From: Semisulcospira habei
Taxonomy: Eukaryota > Mollusca > Gastropoda > Semisulcospiridae
Assembly (NCBI GenBank): GCA_036245525.1
Contig: BTPG01000001.1
Coordinates: forward strand, 219,169,320 to 219,233,319
Direction: 5' to 3'
Length of the DNA stretch: 64,000 bases
Part shown: one piece after another, positions 1-10,936 of the stretch
How the letters are laid out: every line of letters begins with the position of its first letter
How positions within the stretch are numbered: the first letter of the stretch is position 1
The notes under the pieces: generated by a model
Database searches by the model: none
Told to the model about the DNA's origin: nothing
The model's input: only the letters and a program-made list of their open reading frames with translations
Position numbers and translations under genes: made by a program

Positions 1-16
1 AGAATATAAGTTGTAC

Positions 17-218
17 TTAACCCTCTAAACCCCAAGACCCCATTTCCCCAATTTCAGAGTTGTCACCTGACAGCTAGTTGCAGGAGATGGCTGGACTGTG
101 ATAAGGGTAGTGCCAGATTAGCTTGGCACCTGAAGGTGCCAAGCTAATCTGGCTCTACCCTTGAATTATCACGGTCCAGCCATTTCCTGCAGTAGGGTCT
201 TGGGGCTAAATGGGTTAA
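17..218. repeat. TTAA hairpin MITE, copy 1
   Basis: Starts and ends in TTAA. The ends are inverted versions of a TTAACCC...AAGACCC motif. The centre is a near-perfect hairpin whose arms read GGTAGTGCCAGATTAGCTTG and its complement, around a short loop near 133. The TTAA borders fit piggyBac- or Kolobok-type mobilisation (family knowledge); no transposase is present. Seven relatives occur in the window. Confidence 0.8.
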
Positions 219-359
219 AGTCTTGTAGTGTTGGAAGTGTTCAGCTTGCTGTGCACGGCCTAGACCCAGAAAATGGCAGCAGTCAACTGCTTCGTTTGTT
301 ACTTAGCATTAGGGTGATGCAAAGAATTGAAGTGAAACATCTTGCCTGAATGATTGCAG

Positions 360-413
360 TGGCGAGTGAGCAGATTGCTAGATTAAAAGAAGAACAGGTT
401 TCTAAAGTCCAGG
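360..413 (+). CDS. Host coiled-coil gene, internal exon (phase 1 to 1)
   Basis: A 54-nt exon preceded by an AG acceptor (TGATTGCAG) and followed by the donor GTAAGT. Only one frame is open: it enters and leaves in phase 1 and reads ASEQIARLKEEQVSKVQ, a heptad-like charged sequence typical of a coiled coil. It is the first exon in the window of the plus-strand gene whose later exons begin near 20.3 kb; the upstream part lies outside. The family is not recognised. The exon call rests on splice sites, frame and similarity in character to the later exons. Confidence 0.6.
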
Positions 414-858
414 GTAAGTGTATGCTGACACACGCCACCTATCTCCATCTGAAATGCCTTTTCTTTTCATCTTTTTTTTCCTGCATTTTGGTTGCCCATT
501 GTAAGCACTTGCAATAGTTGTATATTGTGGGTTTTCTTTAAGTTCTTTTGCCATTGTTTGTGAGTCAGTGACCTTTATAACTCCCATCTCCCCTGATACT
601 TTGATAAAGAATTTTTTTCCTGCTTCTTCTAAGTTCTACAACCCTGACCGTTAGTGGTTTGAATCACAAAAAATACTCAAAGTTGTGATGTCACAGCTTA
701 CGTTTTTCATTTACTGGAGGTGTGATAAGTGCTTTCTACTTTGAACCAGCACCAAATTAACAAAATATCATGCTGTTAGGAAAAAAAAAGTATTGTACAT
801 TCTGCTCCTTCAGTTACGTTTTGAAAGTATCAGAATTTTTTTAAATACTGTATTTCAG

Positions 859-1009
859 ACAGCATGGTCCACCAGCAGCACAGTTTTGAAAAGAAACACA
901 ATCTTGACAGCATGTCACATAGACCCAGCATGACTAATGCTTCAGTTCAACTGTTGTCCGTTGATTTGAAACTCAGTATCCCATTGTACACCCATCTGCA
1001 GATCCGGAA
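859..1009 (+). CDS. Doubtful exon, possibly an alternative last exon
   Basis: Preceded by a TATTTCAG acceptor. In phase 1, as left by the 360-413 exon, the frame stays open for about 50 codons and then meets AAG TGA at 1008-1013. The same place holds a donor-like GTGAGT at 1010. If it is terminal, it would end a short isoform after the first exon seen here. If it used the donor it would leave phase 2, which does not fit the exon at 20325. The peptide is not coiled-coil-like (rich in S, H, M), so this could be chance. Confidence 0.25.
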
Positions 1010-1086
1010 GTGAGTCTAATCACAGGTAGATGAGGACGATTTCAGATGTGCATACTGCTTCTAGTTCTACTCATGATCCTTGTGTG

Positions 1087-1151
1087 CTGGGCTGTGATTT
1101 TGGACTTTACAGTTCCTAGCCATAACTAAGGTAAAAAAAACAGACCAGCAT
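1087..1151. repeat. Hairpin repeat of the CTGTGATTTTGGAC family, degraded
   Basis: Contains CTGTGATTTTGGACTTTAC and, about 40 bp on, CAGACCAGCA. These match the two arms of the clean copy at 23816-23877, with decay in the centre. Confidence 0.45.
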
Positions 1152-1207
1152 ATGAAGAGAAGCAGCTGGCAAATCGTCCTTGGATGCGTGGGGTAACTGC
1201 ATTCTTA

Positions 1208-1318
1208 TTAACCCATTTGGCCCAGACACAATACAGCAGGAGGTGGATCAACCATGATACTTCAAGGGTAGTGCCAGATTCGCTAGGTGCCATCTGGCTG
1301 TGGGGTTAAGTGGGTTAA
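1208..1318. repeat. TTAA hairpin MITE, copy 2, internally deleted
   Basis: TTAA at both ends and the same terminal motifs as copy 1. One arm of the central hairpin (CAAGGGTAGTGCCAGATT) is present, while most of the other arm is missing, giving 111 bp instead of about 210. Confidence 0.65.
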
Positions 1319-1673
1319 TTATAAAGAAGTGAAGGGATGTAAAATGGGATGTCTGATGTTCCTATTGTTTTCTGTTTGTGGGCATGTTATTTGGGAGCTC
1401 ACAATGTAAAGTTCAGAATCACATGCCAGCACATTTTATTTTGTATACAAAAATTACTTACAAATTCAGTTCAGTTGTTAATGTCACGTGAGGTGTGGTG
1501 AGGGAGACCTGCATTGCTGTGGGCAAATTTTCAATATTGCCATTCTGAGTAGGGTACATTTCAGTTGTATTTTATTCATGGCTAATTTGCTTGGCTCGCT
1601 ACTAATCAATAATGACTGGGACTTGGAGGCATTTTATTTTAAAGACACAATCATTACCTTTTATTAACCCGTT

Positions 1674-1882
1674 TGGGCCCAACACCCTACAGCAGGAGAC
1701 TGATTGACCATGATAATTCAAGGGTAGTGCCAGATTAGCTTGGTGCCTGAAGGCACCAAGCCTATCTGGCACTACCCTTAAATTATTGTCAATCCACCTT
1801 CTGCAACTGTTACATAATCATTAAGTAATAGTACTTGCAAAATTTGGGAAAGCACCCCTGGGGCTAAAAGTGAAAGGGTTCA
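1674..1882. repeat. TTAA hairpin MITE, copy 3
   Basis: Begins TTAACCCGTTTGGGCCC and contains the full central hairpin around 1722-1792. The right end is decayed (GGGCTAAAAGTGAAAGGGTT) and lacks the final TTAA. Confidence 0.7.
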
Positions 1883-2317
1883 ATTGACCTTGTTCATCTG
1901 AAATGACAAAACTAGGTGACATTGACAACGTAGGTCTTGTTCAAGTTCACTGTTGGTACAGACTGTTCACAGAGACGCAATAGATTGATCTTTCAATATA
2001 AAATTTGCAATGTGGAACTGTGGATTTTTTACTACCAATCCATAATTCAGGCTCTGCTGTCTGCAAGAGGTGTAGATTTTCTGTCAGTATTAAGACCCTT
2101 GCATCCTGTGGGGGTCTTACGAGAATGTTTGCCTCTTGCTAATACTAATAGAGATCGGTTTCATTAGCATCCATGGATTGAGAGAAATTCTCTGGGTTGT
2201 ATTCGTCTGGTACATGTTCTGATATTTACCGCTCTTCTATGTAGTTGTATGGTGCTGGTACTAGTGGTAGTACTATTGATGGTAAGACTTTGAATAATTT
2301 ATGAAAACACCTTGGGC

Positions 2318-2431
2318 CATTTGCATGAGCAAGCTTAGTACTGCACCAGCCACTAAGCAAGGTGTGCCACTATAGAGGCGCACCTTACTTAGTGGCTGGT
2401 GCAGGACCAATCTCGCTCATGCAACTGGCCC
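2318..2431. repeat. Hairpin element, separate family
   Basis: A long imperfect palindrome: GGCCATTTGCATGAGCAAG at the left pairs with CTCGCTCATGCAACTGGCC at the right. The inner arms carry GCACCAGCCACTAAG and its complement. The loop is near 2370. No match to the TTAA family; probably an independent foldback MITE. Confidence 0.6.
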
Positions 2432-2859
2432 CTTGTACCTACTGTTGCTGGTGAAATTAATACTGGCCATGTTATAAATATTTTGTTTCCTGTGTAATAT
2501 GGCTGAAGTATCACTTGTTTAACATTCTGAGCATCTTAGTTTGTGCCTGTTCAATTGGAATGCTTTGTAAATTGTGCTTTTACAATGTACATGTAGTTAC
2601 TGTTTGTAAAGTTTGTGTTGCGTCACATTTCAGTTTAAATGTTTTGCACATAAATTATGAATGAATGTGTGCATGAATTCATTCATGAGTAACATCAATG
2701 AGACAATCATTCAGCGTGTGCCCTGACTTGCGTAGATGCAGTCTGCTGACACTACTGACAGATAATTATGCTGGTGTACAGATATTTTGTGGAATATTTG
2801 CTGCTGCAGAGATACAGCTCCAGACAATCAAACATACACCTAAAACTAAAGAGGCAATT

Positions 2860-3080
2860 TTAACCCTTTTCATCCTGATTCACTACAGCTTGCAAATAAT
2901 TTGACTATGATAGTTCAAGGGTGGTGCCAGAATAGCTTGGTGCCTGAGGGGCCAAGCTATTCTGGCACCACCCTTGAACTAAAATGGTTGATCTATCTTC
3001 AGATCTGTAATGTAGCCTTCATAGGACAGTAACTTGAATAAACAATTTTTTTTAATCAGCCTGGGGATGTAATGGGTTAA
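2860..3080. repeat. TTAA hairpin MITE, subfamily 2, copy 4
   Basis: TTAA borders and termini TTAACCCTTTTCATCCTGAT / GGGGATGTAATGGGTTAA. The central hairpin reads GGTGGTGCCAGAATAGCTTG and its complement. The core is related to copy 1 but the flanks differ, so this is a second subfamily. Confidence 0.75.
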
Positions 3081-3790
3081 GATATACGCTGAACAGAATA
3101 CTTCCAGTTCCAGCCATTGTGGCATGTATTTAACCCAGCAACCCAACAGCCCAGGCAAACCAGAAAGCCAAGCCCCTCAGCTTTGTCCAAGACATTGTAA
3201 TTTTGTATGCTCATTCGAGCATTATGTTGACAAAGATTTGAACTGGGCCCGGGGCAGAGAACTGGACTGACCACCTGTTTGTCAAGTTCCACTTGTTCAC
3301 CCTTGTGGCAGCCTGTAGATGTATCCTTATGGCTGTAGCCGTTTGGTCCAAAATCACAGACCAGCTCTCAAATACTTGTACTTTTATAGTGAAAGCCACC
3401 GAACTGCAAAATGGATAGATCCTCATGAGGCAAGGGCTCATGATAAATTAATATCAATTGATATTGTTCACTCCTTTCTCACTCATGTATAGGTCATTGT
3501 AGATTCATGATTTTGTTAGGCTCTTGCTTCAAACAGTTTGGAAAGAACGCTTAGATGTCAAAATGTGTGGCTGATTTGTTTTGGGCCCAAAAAATGTTTT
3601 CCTTATAACTTGTTTGTTGTTTGCAATAACAATACAGTACAAAGCAGAGCAGCACAACACACTGTGCAACATACCTCCATTATTTTAAATGTAAACAAAG
3701 TGTTAATTCATATTGGTAATAAATACAGGAATAAACACTCTGTATGCAGTGTTTATCTCATGAATTATTTCATTTGATCTGTATAAAATT

Positions 3791-3856
3791 GTCTTCTGGT
3801 CTGTGATCTTGAACATTACGACCTAGAGCTGTAAAGTACTAAATCAAAGACCAGCA
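3791..3856. repeat. Hairpin repeat of the CTGTGATTTTGGAC family, degraded
   Basis: TGGTCTGTGATCTTGAACATT pairs imperfectly with TAAATCAAAGACCAGCA. The same arms occur in clean form at 23816-23877. A half copy lies at 3341-3366. Confidence 0.45.
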
Positions 3857-4135
3857 GGTGTTTGATGGAGGATACCCTGCTTCGTTTTATATCAGACCAG
3901 CAAACAATGGAGGCAATAGGGAACAGTTGAGACTGCACTTTGAGACTACCATCTGTCAGCCTGGGGCGGCAAATCACTAAAATCTACAGTAAAATCGGCA
4001 TGCCATTGATGCAGGCAACAGCTTGAAGGATTTTCTCCTTACTGACTGCAACACTCTCTCTCTCTGGTTTGTAAAATGGCTGTGTCAATGACGATGTCAA
4101 TGCCTTAACCGTTGTAAAATAAAGTTTCATTGATT

Positions 4136-4215
4136 CTCTCTCTCTCTCTCTCTCTCTTCCTCACAGCTGTACTTCCGCCTCTCTGTACTCACTCTCTTTC
4201 TCTCTCTCTCTCTTC
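4136..4215. repeat. (TC)n microsatellite with a duplicated unit
   Basis: Two CT-rich tracts are separated by a repeated segment, TTCCTC(A/G)CAGCTGTACT, so a roughly 65-bp unit containing the tract is present twice. Just upstream, AATAAAGTTTCATTGATTC resembles the LINE 3' end at 20140-20162. Confidence 0.6.
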
Positions 4216-4354
4216 CTCGCAGCTGTACTCCCGCCTACGCGATGCTCATATTATCATCGCGGGCCTTCATGCTGATGTAGACACGTTGTTTAAAGGGCTG
4301 TAGGCGGCTCTCGTCAAGATTGATCAAATTGACAGCCACATCTGCGATGAAGCA

Positions 4355-5923
4355 GTGAGGAGAGCCAAGGATCTGCAAGCCACAGAGTCCTGCATGGGCG
4401 AGATGTTGTCTGGTCTCGACGAAAGGATAAATAGAGTGGAATCAGCTCAGCACACTATGGACAGCACTGTTAATGGTTTATCTACGGCTAAACAGAATCA
4501 CAAGCAGCGCCTCCGAGATCTGCAAAAGAAACTGAACAAGGCATCAGCCCATACAAACAGTCGATCAGTGACTGATAACTCTGACAGTACACCTACACCT
4601 CAGTCTGCTGCCCTTGACAGCAGTGTCTCTCAGAGGTGTGCAATGGACATAGAAACAGTTGCATCCCCCCCTCTCCGCCCCCCCCCCCCCCCCCCTCTCC
4701 CGCTTCTTTCACAAGACGACATCATGGCTGTGTCCCTCCAGGCTATGAGAGTGGGTGAGAACGAGAGCCGGGAACGCCGCATTCCTGCCTGGATAATCGC
4801 AGGCCAGCCCAAGATCATCAACCAAACTACAGAATCCTGCAGCCAACAGCAGCAAAACAACAGACCGTCTCACAGGCTGTTTCCGGAGGAACAGATACTA
4901 CAACACTCGGTACTAGCTGACACCAACACCCTAGTTATCGGAGACTCCGTTGTTCACAACATCAAGGCGGAGAAGATGTCTACATACCCAGAGGAAAAGG
5001 TGCAGATCATATCTGTGTCTGGCCTGAAAACTCCCCACCTGATTGGCTGGCTCCGGAGTCAAGAACCCTCTCACACAGTCGCTCTTGTGACCTTCCATGT
5101 CGGAGTGAACGACTGTAAGCAGACAGAAGTGACCAGTGATGTTTGGGACCAGCTTGCCCGGCAATGTCGGCGGGTATTCCCCAGCGCATTCATCCAAGCT
5201 TCCTCCATTCTGCCAGCCCAGAGGGGACAACAGCTGAACAGGTCTATTACTGCCTCCAACGGAAACCTATACCACATGTGCAAAAAGCGTGGGGTAACAT
5301 TTTGTGGACAACTCGCTGATTTTCTCTACTATAGATGGATTTCCACGCAAAAGGCTCTACAGGCGCAGTGACCCAATCCACCCTAGCCTGCAGGGCACAA
5401 TTAGCTTGGCCATTAACATGAAAAGAGGTGGGGCACCTCCTGACACCTCCACAGCCATCTGTGCTCCGAGCAGTGGCCGGAACCGTGGTGAGAGGCATAA
5501 CCGCAGCAACTCTCCAGGACTGTATTCTGAAATTGTGGCAGGGACTGCATCCTCTACATCTACGTCCTACCCAGGATCACAGTATGATGCAAATAGCCAC
5601 CAGATAACAGGAGACTGTTTCAACAGCACATCTCTCAACAGCAACGGCGATGGGCCTGTTCAGCTTTTGTCCCCTCTGGGCTGGCGGAAGGGAGGTAAGC
5701 CAGACACATGCTGATACAAGACATGTCACCCCAACACCAACAGGAGGCACCAGATCAACAGTTCATGACTATGTGGCAGTCACCTAACATACTGCAGTTC
5801 CCGACAGTTCCTGCAATGTACCCGCAGTATCGTGCGGTGCCAACGGACCACTTTTCGGGGAACACTATGGCGCAACCCTACCCATTCAGCATCACCGCAC
5901 CCACACACACTCCGCAGCCCTGA
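4355..5923 (+). pseudogene. LINE ORF1 with SGNH/GDSL-esterase-like domain, frameshifted
   Basis: A coiled-coil-like N-terminal part (4355-4560), a proline tract and then an esterase-like domain. The nucleophile block is VIGDSVVHNI near 4935. The GxND block is HVGVND near 5100. In the next frame, the catalytic-dyad block SDPIHPSLQG lies near 5365. A frameshift near 5330 moves the reading frame into the ORF at 5304-5714, and another near 5708 continues to about 5923. Esterase ORF1 proteins are known in CR1/L2-type non-LTR elements (family knowledge). It could be the ORF1 of the element whose ORF2 starts at 8613, but 2.7 kb of decayed sequence and a SINE lie between. The first real ATG in the frame is uncertain. 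Confidence 0.65.
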
Positions 5924-5935
5924 AAGTCTAAAATT

Positions 5936-6030
5936 TTGCACACCAGCCTTTGGCTAGTGACTTCCAAGTTTTACTAGCCAAACTGAAAATGTTACTAGCC
6001 AAAACTGAAAATTTTACTAGTACTGAAAAT
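5936..6030. repeat. Short direct repeats around TACTAGCCAAAACTGAAAAT
   Basis: TTACTAGCCAAA-CTGAAAAT occurs twice, followed by a partial third copy. GGCTAGTGACTTCC at 5953 is an inverted partner. Similar in style to the ACTCGCC motifs at 7857-7945; probably the end of an unidentified DNA transposon. Confidence 0.35.
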
Positions 6031-6405
6031 AGCCCAACTCAACAATATAATGTACCACAAGTGTTTGACGCCCAATGTTAGAGAGTGTTTTCTGCCCAGA
6101 GGAATTGAGAACAAATATTTGAACAATCATAACCAAGTTCATGTTTATATCCTGACTTCAAGCTTTTGATAGTATCAAGTGGAGAAATAACTGACAAAGT
6201 CCCCATGTGAACTGTTGTGGGATTTTTTATTTATTAATTTTTTGTAATCAGAGCTGGGCTTCTGTTTGCACAACAGGTTAAAGGATCTGTAGACCCCCAG
6301 GTATAAATTTTAGAGGGTACACAGACCCCTATCCTAGCATTATAGAGGTTCCGCAGATTTATTTAAGAAAAACTGCATCATCTGTATGTTCCTTAAAATA
6401 AAATA

Positions 6406-6791
6406 TCCCACCCGGGTCTGCCTTAGGGGACTTGGGTGGGGTTAACTACTGTTTAGTTCCCAGGGTCACCCTGGTCAGCCCCACAGGGTGGGTTTTTCCC
6501 TCTATTCTGGGGCATGTGTTTCTGTCTACCCTTGGTCCATTCACCTGTATTTGTCTTTTTAAAACTCTCCCAACTGTCTGCACTGCCTGTAGCTCTTGAT
6601 ATTGGATGTGTGTTGCTAACTAAAATGGTCTTAGCTTTATTTAGGCCCCATGGTGTAGGTTTATTTAACGTATTGGACCGGCTGGCGACATACATTCAAT
6701 ATTTTTTTTTTTTTTTTTTTTTTCACAAGCAGTGCAGGCACGTCCTGAGAAAGCCTTGTGGGACGTTAAGCAATGTACAATCAATCAATCA
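6406..6791 (+). mobile_element. SINE-like element, copy a
   Basis: Head CCCACCCGGGTCTGCC, tail GGGA-CGTTAAGCAATGTACAATCAATCAATCA, with an internal poly-T run at 6703. The flanks TTAAAATAAAATAT (6393) and TTAAATAAATTAT (6792) look like a decayed target duplication. Eight copies of this family occur in the window, all in plus orientation. The tail resembles the 3' end of I/Nimb-like LINEs such as the one ending at 17067. No clear Pol III A or B box was found. Confidence 0.75.
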
Positions 6792-7259
6792 TTAAATAAA
6801 TTATCTCATTTCGCTCTCTCCTCTTTAAATGTGTTGTGGCAGTGTGTGTGTGTGTCCTTTCCATGATACTTATTCTTTAACTGGTGAGCTGTCACGCAAA
6901 AGCCCGTCTCCCTCACACACAGAAAAACATGTATCTATTTATTTATTTGTATGATCGTTTGATAATGTATTGTAACTGAGCATATAGCGTTTTCTGCTGA
7001 ACGCGGCAGATTGACAACCAAAGTGTGACTTGCCTAAACTGTGTGTGTGGTGTGAACTGATGTACTTAAAAGTTTGTTTCAACCCGTTTAACCACTCAGA
7101 AAGACGTGTTTCTCCAATTTTTGCCCAATAACTGTGTACCAGAAGATGGATCAACCACGATTAAAAAAATTCTGGACTTGCTTTTTGAGTTTGCCTCAGT
7201 GCTCATTGCACATGCTATTCGAGTGCCATCATGCTTTAGCCATGGAAATACACTCAGCA

Positions 7260-7850
7260 CAGCCATGACCTCTGAAAACTGTGTCGTAGCGGCGGTGCCA
7301 CACACGGCCCAGGGGTAGCATTTCTGGTACTGTCGCTTGTCGATGGAGATGGCGGTGTCGAAGTGCAACTTTTTTCTTAGCGATTATCAAGATCAGACGG
7401 TGCCGGATTGAAGAATCCGAAGCATTTCAGCTCTTCCTTTGCTTTTTCTCCGCCATGTACAACTTCGTTCAAGATCGAAAGCGAAAGGCACGATGCCGTA
7501 TCCCATAATAGTATTATGGTGACGTCACAGCAAGTAACGCATTCAACATGTAGCGCGCACTTTGTAATAACATGCTGACACCACACATAAACTAACAGTT
7601 TGCCCGCCCTGTTACACTCGCACGGACCCCGGCGTTGGGTCGATTCGGAACGCAGCCGCGACTGAGCGAGCGGCTAACCAATTCGTCACTAAAAATAGAA
7701 CGACTGTCACCGACCTCTGTTATGGTACGCACAGTTCGAGTGACGTGTTCGGCTACTGCCGCAAAGTGATGTTAAATTAGAGGCAGCTCGCGGTGGCAGG
7801 TCACGCGCCGGCGTACCTGATGTTCGGCTGGCAGTTAGCCGTTGGATTGG
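7260..7850. promoter_or_regulatory. CpG-rich island with a perfect CRE palindrome
   Basis: Local CG density is far above the neighbouring intron, and TGACGTCA lies at 7510-7518. This could be an internal promoter of the LINE that follows at 8.6 kb, a host alternative promoter or the end of a DNA transposon. No transcript start can be assigned from sequence alone. Confidence 0.3.
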
Positions 7851-7856
7851 AAAACA

Positions 7857-7945
7857 CACAAGTGCACTCGCATTTGGCGAGTGGGAATTTTTTTTTACTC
7901 GCCAAAAAAAAAATTCACTCGCCATGGCGAGTAAATTACTCGCCA
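7857..7945. repeat. Cluster of GGCGAGT / ACTCGCC inverted motifs
   Basis: At least five copies of GGCGAGT or its complement lie within 90 bp, separated by A/T runs, giving several possible stem-loops. Confidence 0.45.
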
Positions 7946-8111
7946 TTTTCAGGGCTGCTCCGTATACACACCACGACATGTGGGCTCAGTACAATCGCCC
8001 AGCTTATGTTTACTGAGACTATAACCAGAGCATCCTACTACATACATCTATTAAACATTATATTCTATGAATTGTCTGTTGGACCAGTTGTTCAGCAGAA
8101 TTTCAGTGACT

Positions 8112-8205
8112 AGACATTGCTTCCTACGTGATCTCTTACATCATAGACATTGCTTCCTAAGTGATCTCTTACATCATAGACATTGCTTCTTAAGTAATCT
8201 CTTAT
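8112..8205. repeat. Tandem repeat, 33-bp unit, about 2.8 copies
   Basis: The unit begins TAGACATTGCTTCCTACGTG and recurs at 8112, 8145 and 8178 with a few substitutions. Confidence 0.8.
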
Positions 8206-8612
8206 TAATATCGTATGCGCACTGTAACGGTGTTTCCTATCCTTCGTCTATAACTACAACAGTAACATTATCACTATGAGAATACATTTACGTTTTGAGC
8301 GATTTGGGATGCTGGTTAGGTATCTTTGTGTAAGCGTACCGTACATCGAGTGCACTATGACACTGTTTTTTCCTTGTGTGTTTCCCAGTACACCATCAGT
8401 CATAAGCGATTATTGACGGACGCTTTTTGGAAAACTTCGAGCAACTCTTCATCTACTGGACAGTTGGTCAAGACACATTGAACTTGTAGTGTGTCAACGT
8501 ATAGACTGCCTTGTTTTTCCTCGTCTGCACTGAAAAACAACACATGTCTATTTAATAATATCTTTTTCTCTTGGTTTATAGGTGTTGATTTATTGTTATC
8601 TTTCTACATCAG

Positions 8613-10431
8613 TTATGTCTACAGACAGGCCTGATAGGCATCAGTTGCTTATAGGACATTTAAATGTATCATTTGTATAACAAAGTTCCAGATTTATGTG
8701 TGATGTTGAGTCAACCAAACGCTCTCCACGTGTTTGGAATAACTGAATCACGACTGTGCTCTAACATCAGTGATGAAGCCACTTCTATCCCGGGTTTTCA
8801 TGTATTTCATCACGATCCTGTTTCCCCTAAACACACGGTTATAGCTGTGTATTTAAACAATTCTCTAACTACTCTAAGGGATTATGCTCGTAGAAGGACA
8901 GATCTAGAATCAGACCTAGTGGAAAGCGTTTGGATTCAATTAAAAGCAAGCAAAGCCACCCCATTATTAATCTGCTTTGTTTATCGAAATCCCTCCATTT
9001 TTGAATGGTATGACGCATTTACGGAAATGATGGATGGACAATGCAACCAAATGTACTTCTGATCTATTAATCTTAGGTGACTTTAACATCAATTTGTTTT
9101 CTTCCAATCCTGCTTGGGAAACTGTTCTTACTTTGTTTGGTCTCAAACAGTTGGTCACTAAAGCAACAAGAGTAACTGCCCGACCATATTTACACAAACA
9201 ACAAGACTAGAGTACTAGGGGTGCAGGTGCCCGAGGTTGCTATTAGTGACCATTAACCCGTCTGTTGTAGCTGGGCTCTCAAAGGTGATAGACGCCCCCC
9301 AAAATCACCAACACATCACTATTAACTTCAGATCTTATAAACACTTTAACAAAGATGTTTTCCTATCGGATCTCTGTCAAGTATGTTTCAGTCACGTTTA
9401 TAATTACACGGATCCCAATACTGCGCTTGCAGAATGGTATGAGCTTTTTCTAAGTGTACTGGATAAACATGCACCATACCGAGAAAAACGTGTAAAAAGT
9501 GCACAGCCTCCCTTGTGGTTAAATAATGATATCAAGGATGCTATGTCACTTCGTAATGAACTTAAAAAGCACAAGGAATTTGATGCCTATCATAAACAGC
9601 GAAATAAGGTAAAGTATCTTGTCCGTGAAGCCCAAAAGTGTCACTTTAAACGGATCATTGATGACAAAAGGGACACAGTTACAGTGTGGCGCGCCCTGAA
9701 CACATTTACAAAATCTAAACAAAAGCCGGCATGCACCAGTGTCTCAGTGGATACATTTTATACACATTTCCTATCTGTAAAGTTGTCCAAACATGTCACA
9801 GACGTACTTGATAAATTCTGTGCCGAAAAGCTGAAGTCAAGTATTTTCAACATTCCTGATTTAACGGTTTATGACGTTGGTAAAACTATATCTCAGCTAA
9901 AAAATAAGAGATCAACTGGTCATGACGGCATTAGTACTGCAATACTAAAACTAGCTCTCCCATATGCCATTGATTCACTGATGTATATTTACAATCTTTG
10001 TATTCGACAGGGAACATTTCCGTCCAGCCTAAAGAAAGCAAAAGTCATTCCTTTGCCCAAAACTAAAGATCTTTCTGAGCCAAATAATTTTAGGCCCATT
10101 TCCTTACTTTCGACTTTGTTGAAACCAATAGAAAAACATATTCACCATCATTTACAGCAGTTCCTGGAAAATCATCAAGTTTTACACCCCTTGCAATCAG
10201 GCTTTCGACAACACCATTTTTGTCATACAGCGCTGATTCAGCTGATTGATAGATGGCTCAATGCAACGAACAGACTACAAACGACAGGGACAGTATTCTT
10301 AGATTTTAGCAAAGCTTTTGACTTAGTCAATCATAATCTACTTATACAGAAACTTAGAGCATATAGGCTTAGTAGCAACGCTGTGGCGTTTTTTCAGTCA
10401 TACCTAGAGAATAGAACTCAATTTGTGCTTG
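8613..10431 (+). pseudogene. LINE ORF2, endonuclease and N-terminal reverse transcriptase
   Basis: Begins at an ATG at 8613. An early frameshift near 8665 precedes the apurinic-like endonuclease part (GITESRL near 8730; the frame breaks again near 9055, before LGDFNINLF). The frame from 9237 carries the linker and reverse transcriptase blocks: RSTGHDGIST, FRPISLLSTLLKPIEK, SGFRQHHFCHTALIQ and FLDFSKAFDLVNH, the last with the first catalytic Asp. The text is cut in mid-domain at 10431 by an inserted LINE with a target duplication. Several frame breaks mean it is not functional. Confidence 0.75.
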
Positions 10432-10936
10432 CCCACTGGGAACCGGCCTCCATGTGGCATGGGTGGGTAGTCCCCTCAGTCCCTGACTGAGTGGGCTAGC
10501 AGAGGGGTGCCATCTTTGTTCAGGATTAGGACTTGATGTCAGCAGATATGTTGTTCAGTCTTTTTCACTGGTCCGGTTTTTAAGGAGCTGTGCTAACCCA
10601 GGTCGTACCATGTTGGATTGGTCCTTAAAAATACTCGTGAGTCCTTTTGGTCCTTTGGATCCCAAGTGTTTGCCGTGCTTGGAGACCCGTGTCGGGGAAG
10701 AAGAGGATCCTGGTGGCTGAGGTTCCCTTTGGGTTGCGGCTCACTGGTGCCAACACTCCACTTTGGCCTTGACTTCTACCTAAATGGGAGGCTAGTCGTA
10801 CCGGCCTAGTCAATCGGCTCTTGTCACATTGAGCCCTATGCCACTGTTGACATGCGGGTTGATATATAAAGCGCCATGCTATAGCCTCTGCTGCTGATTA
10901 GGTGCTTTATGCCAGTATTCCCCTGCATTCAGCAGT

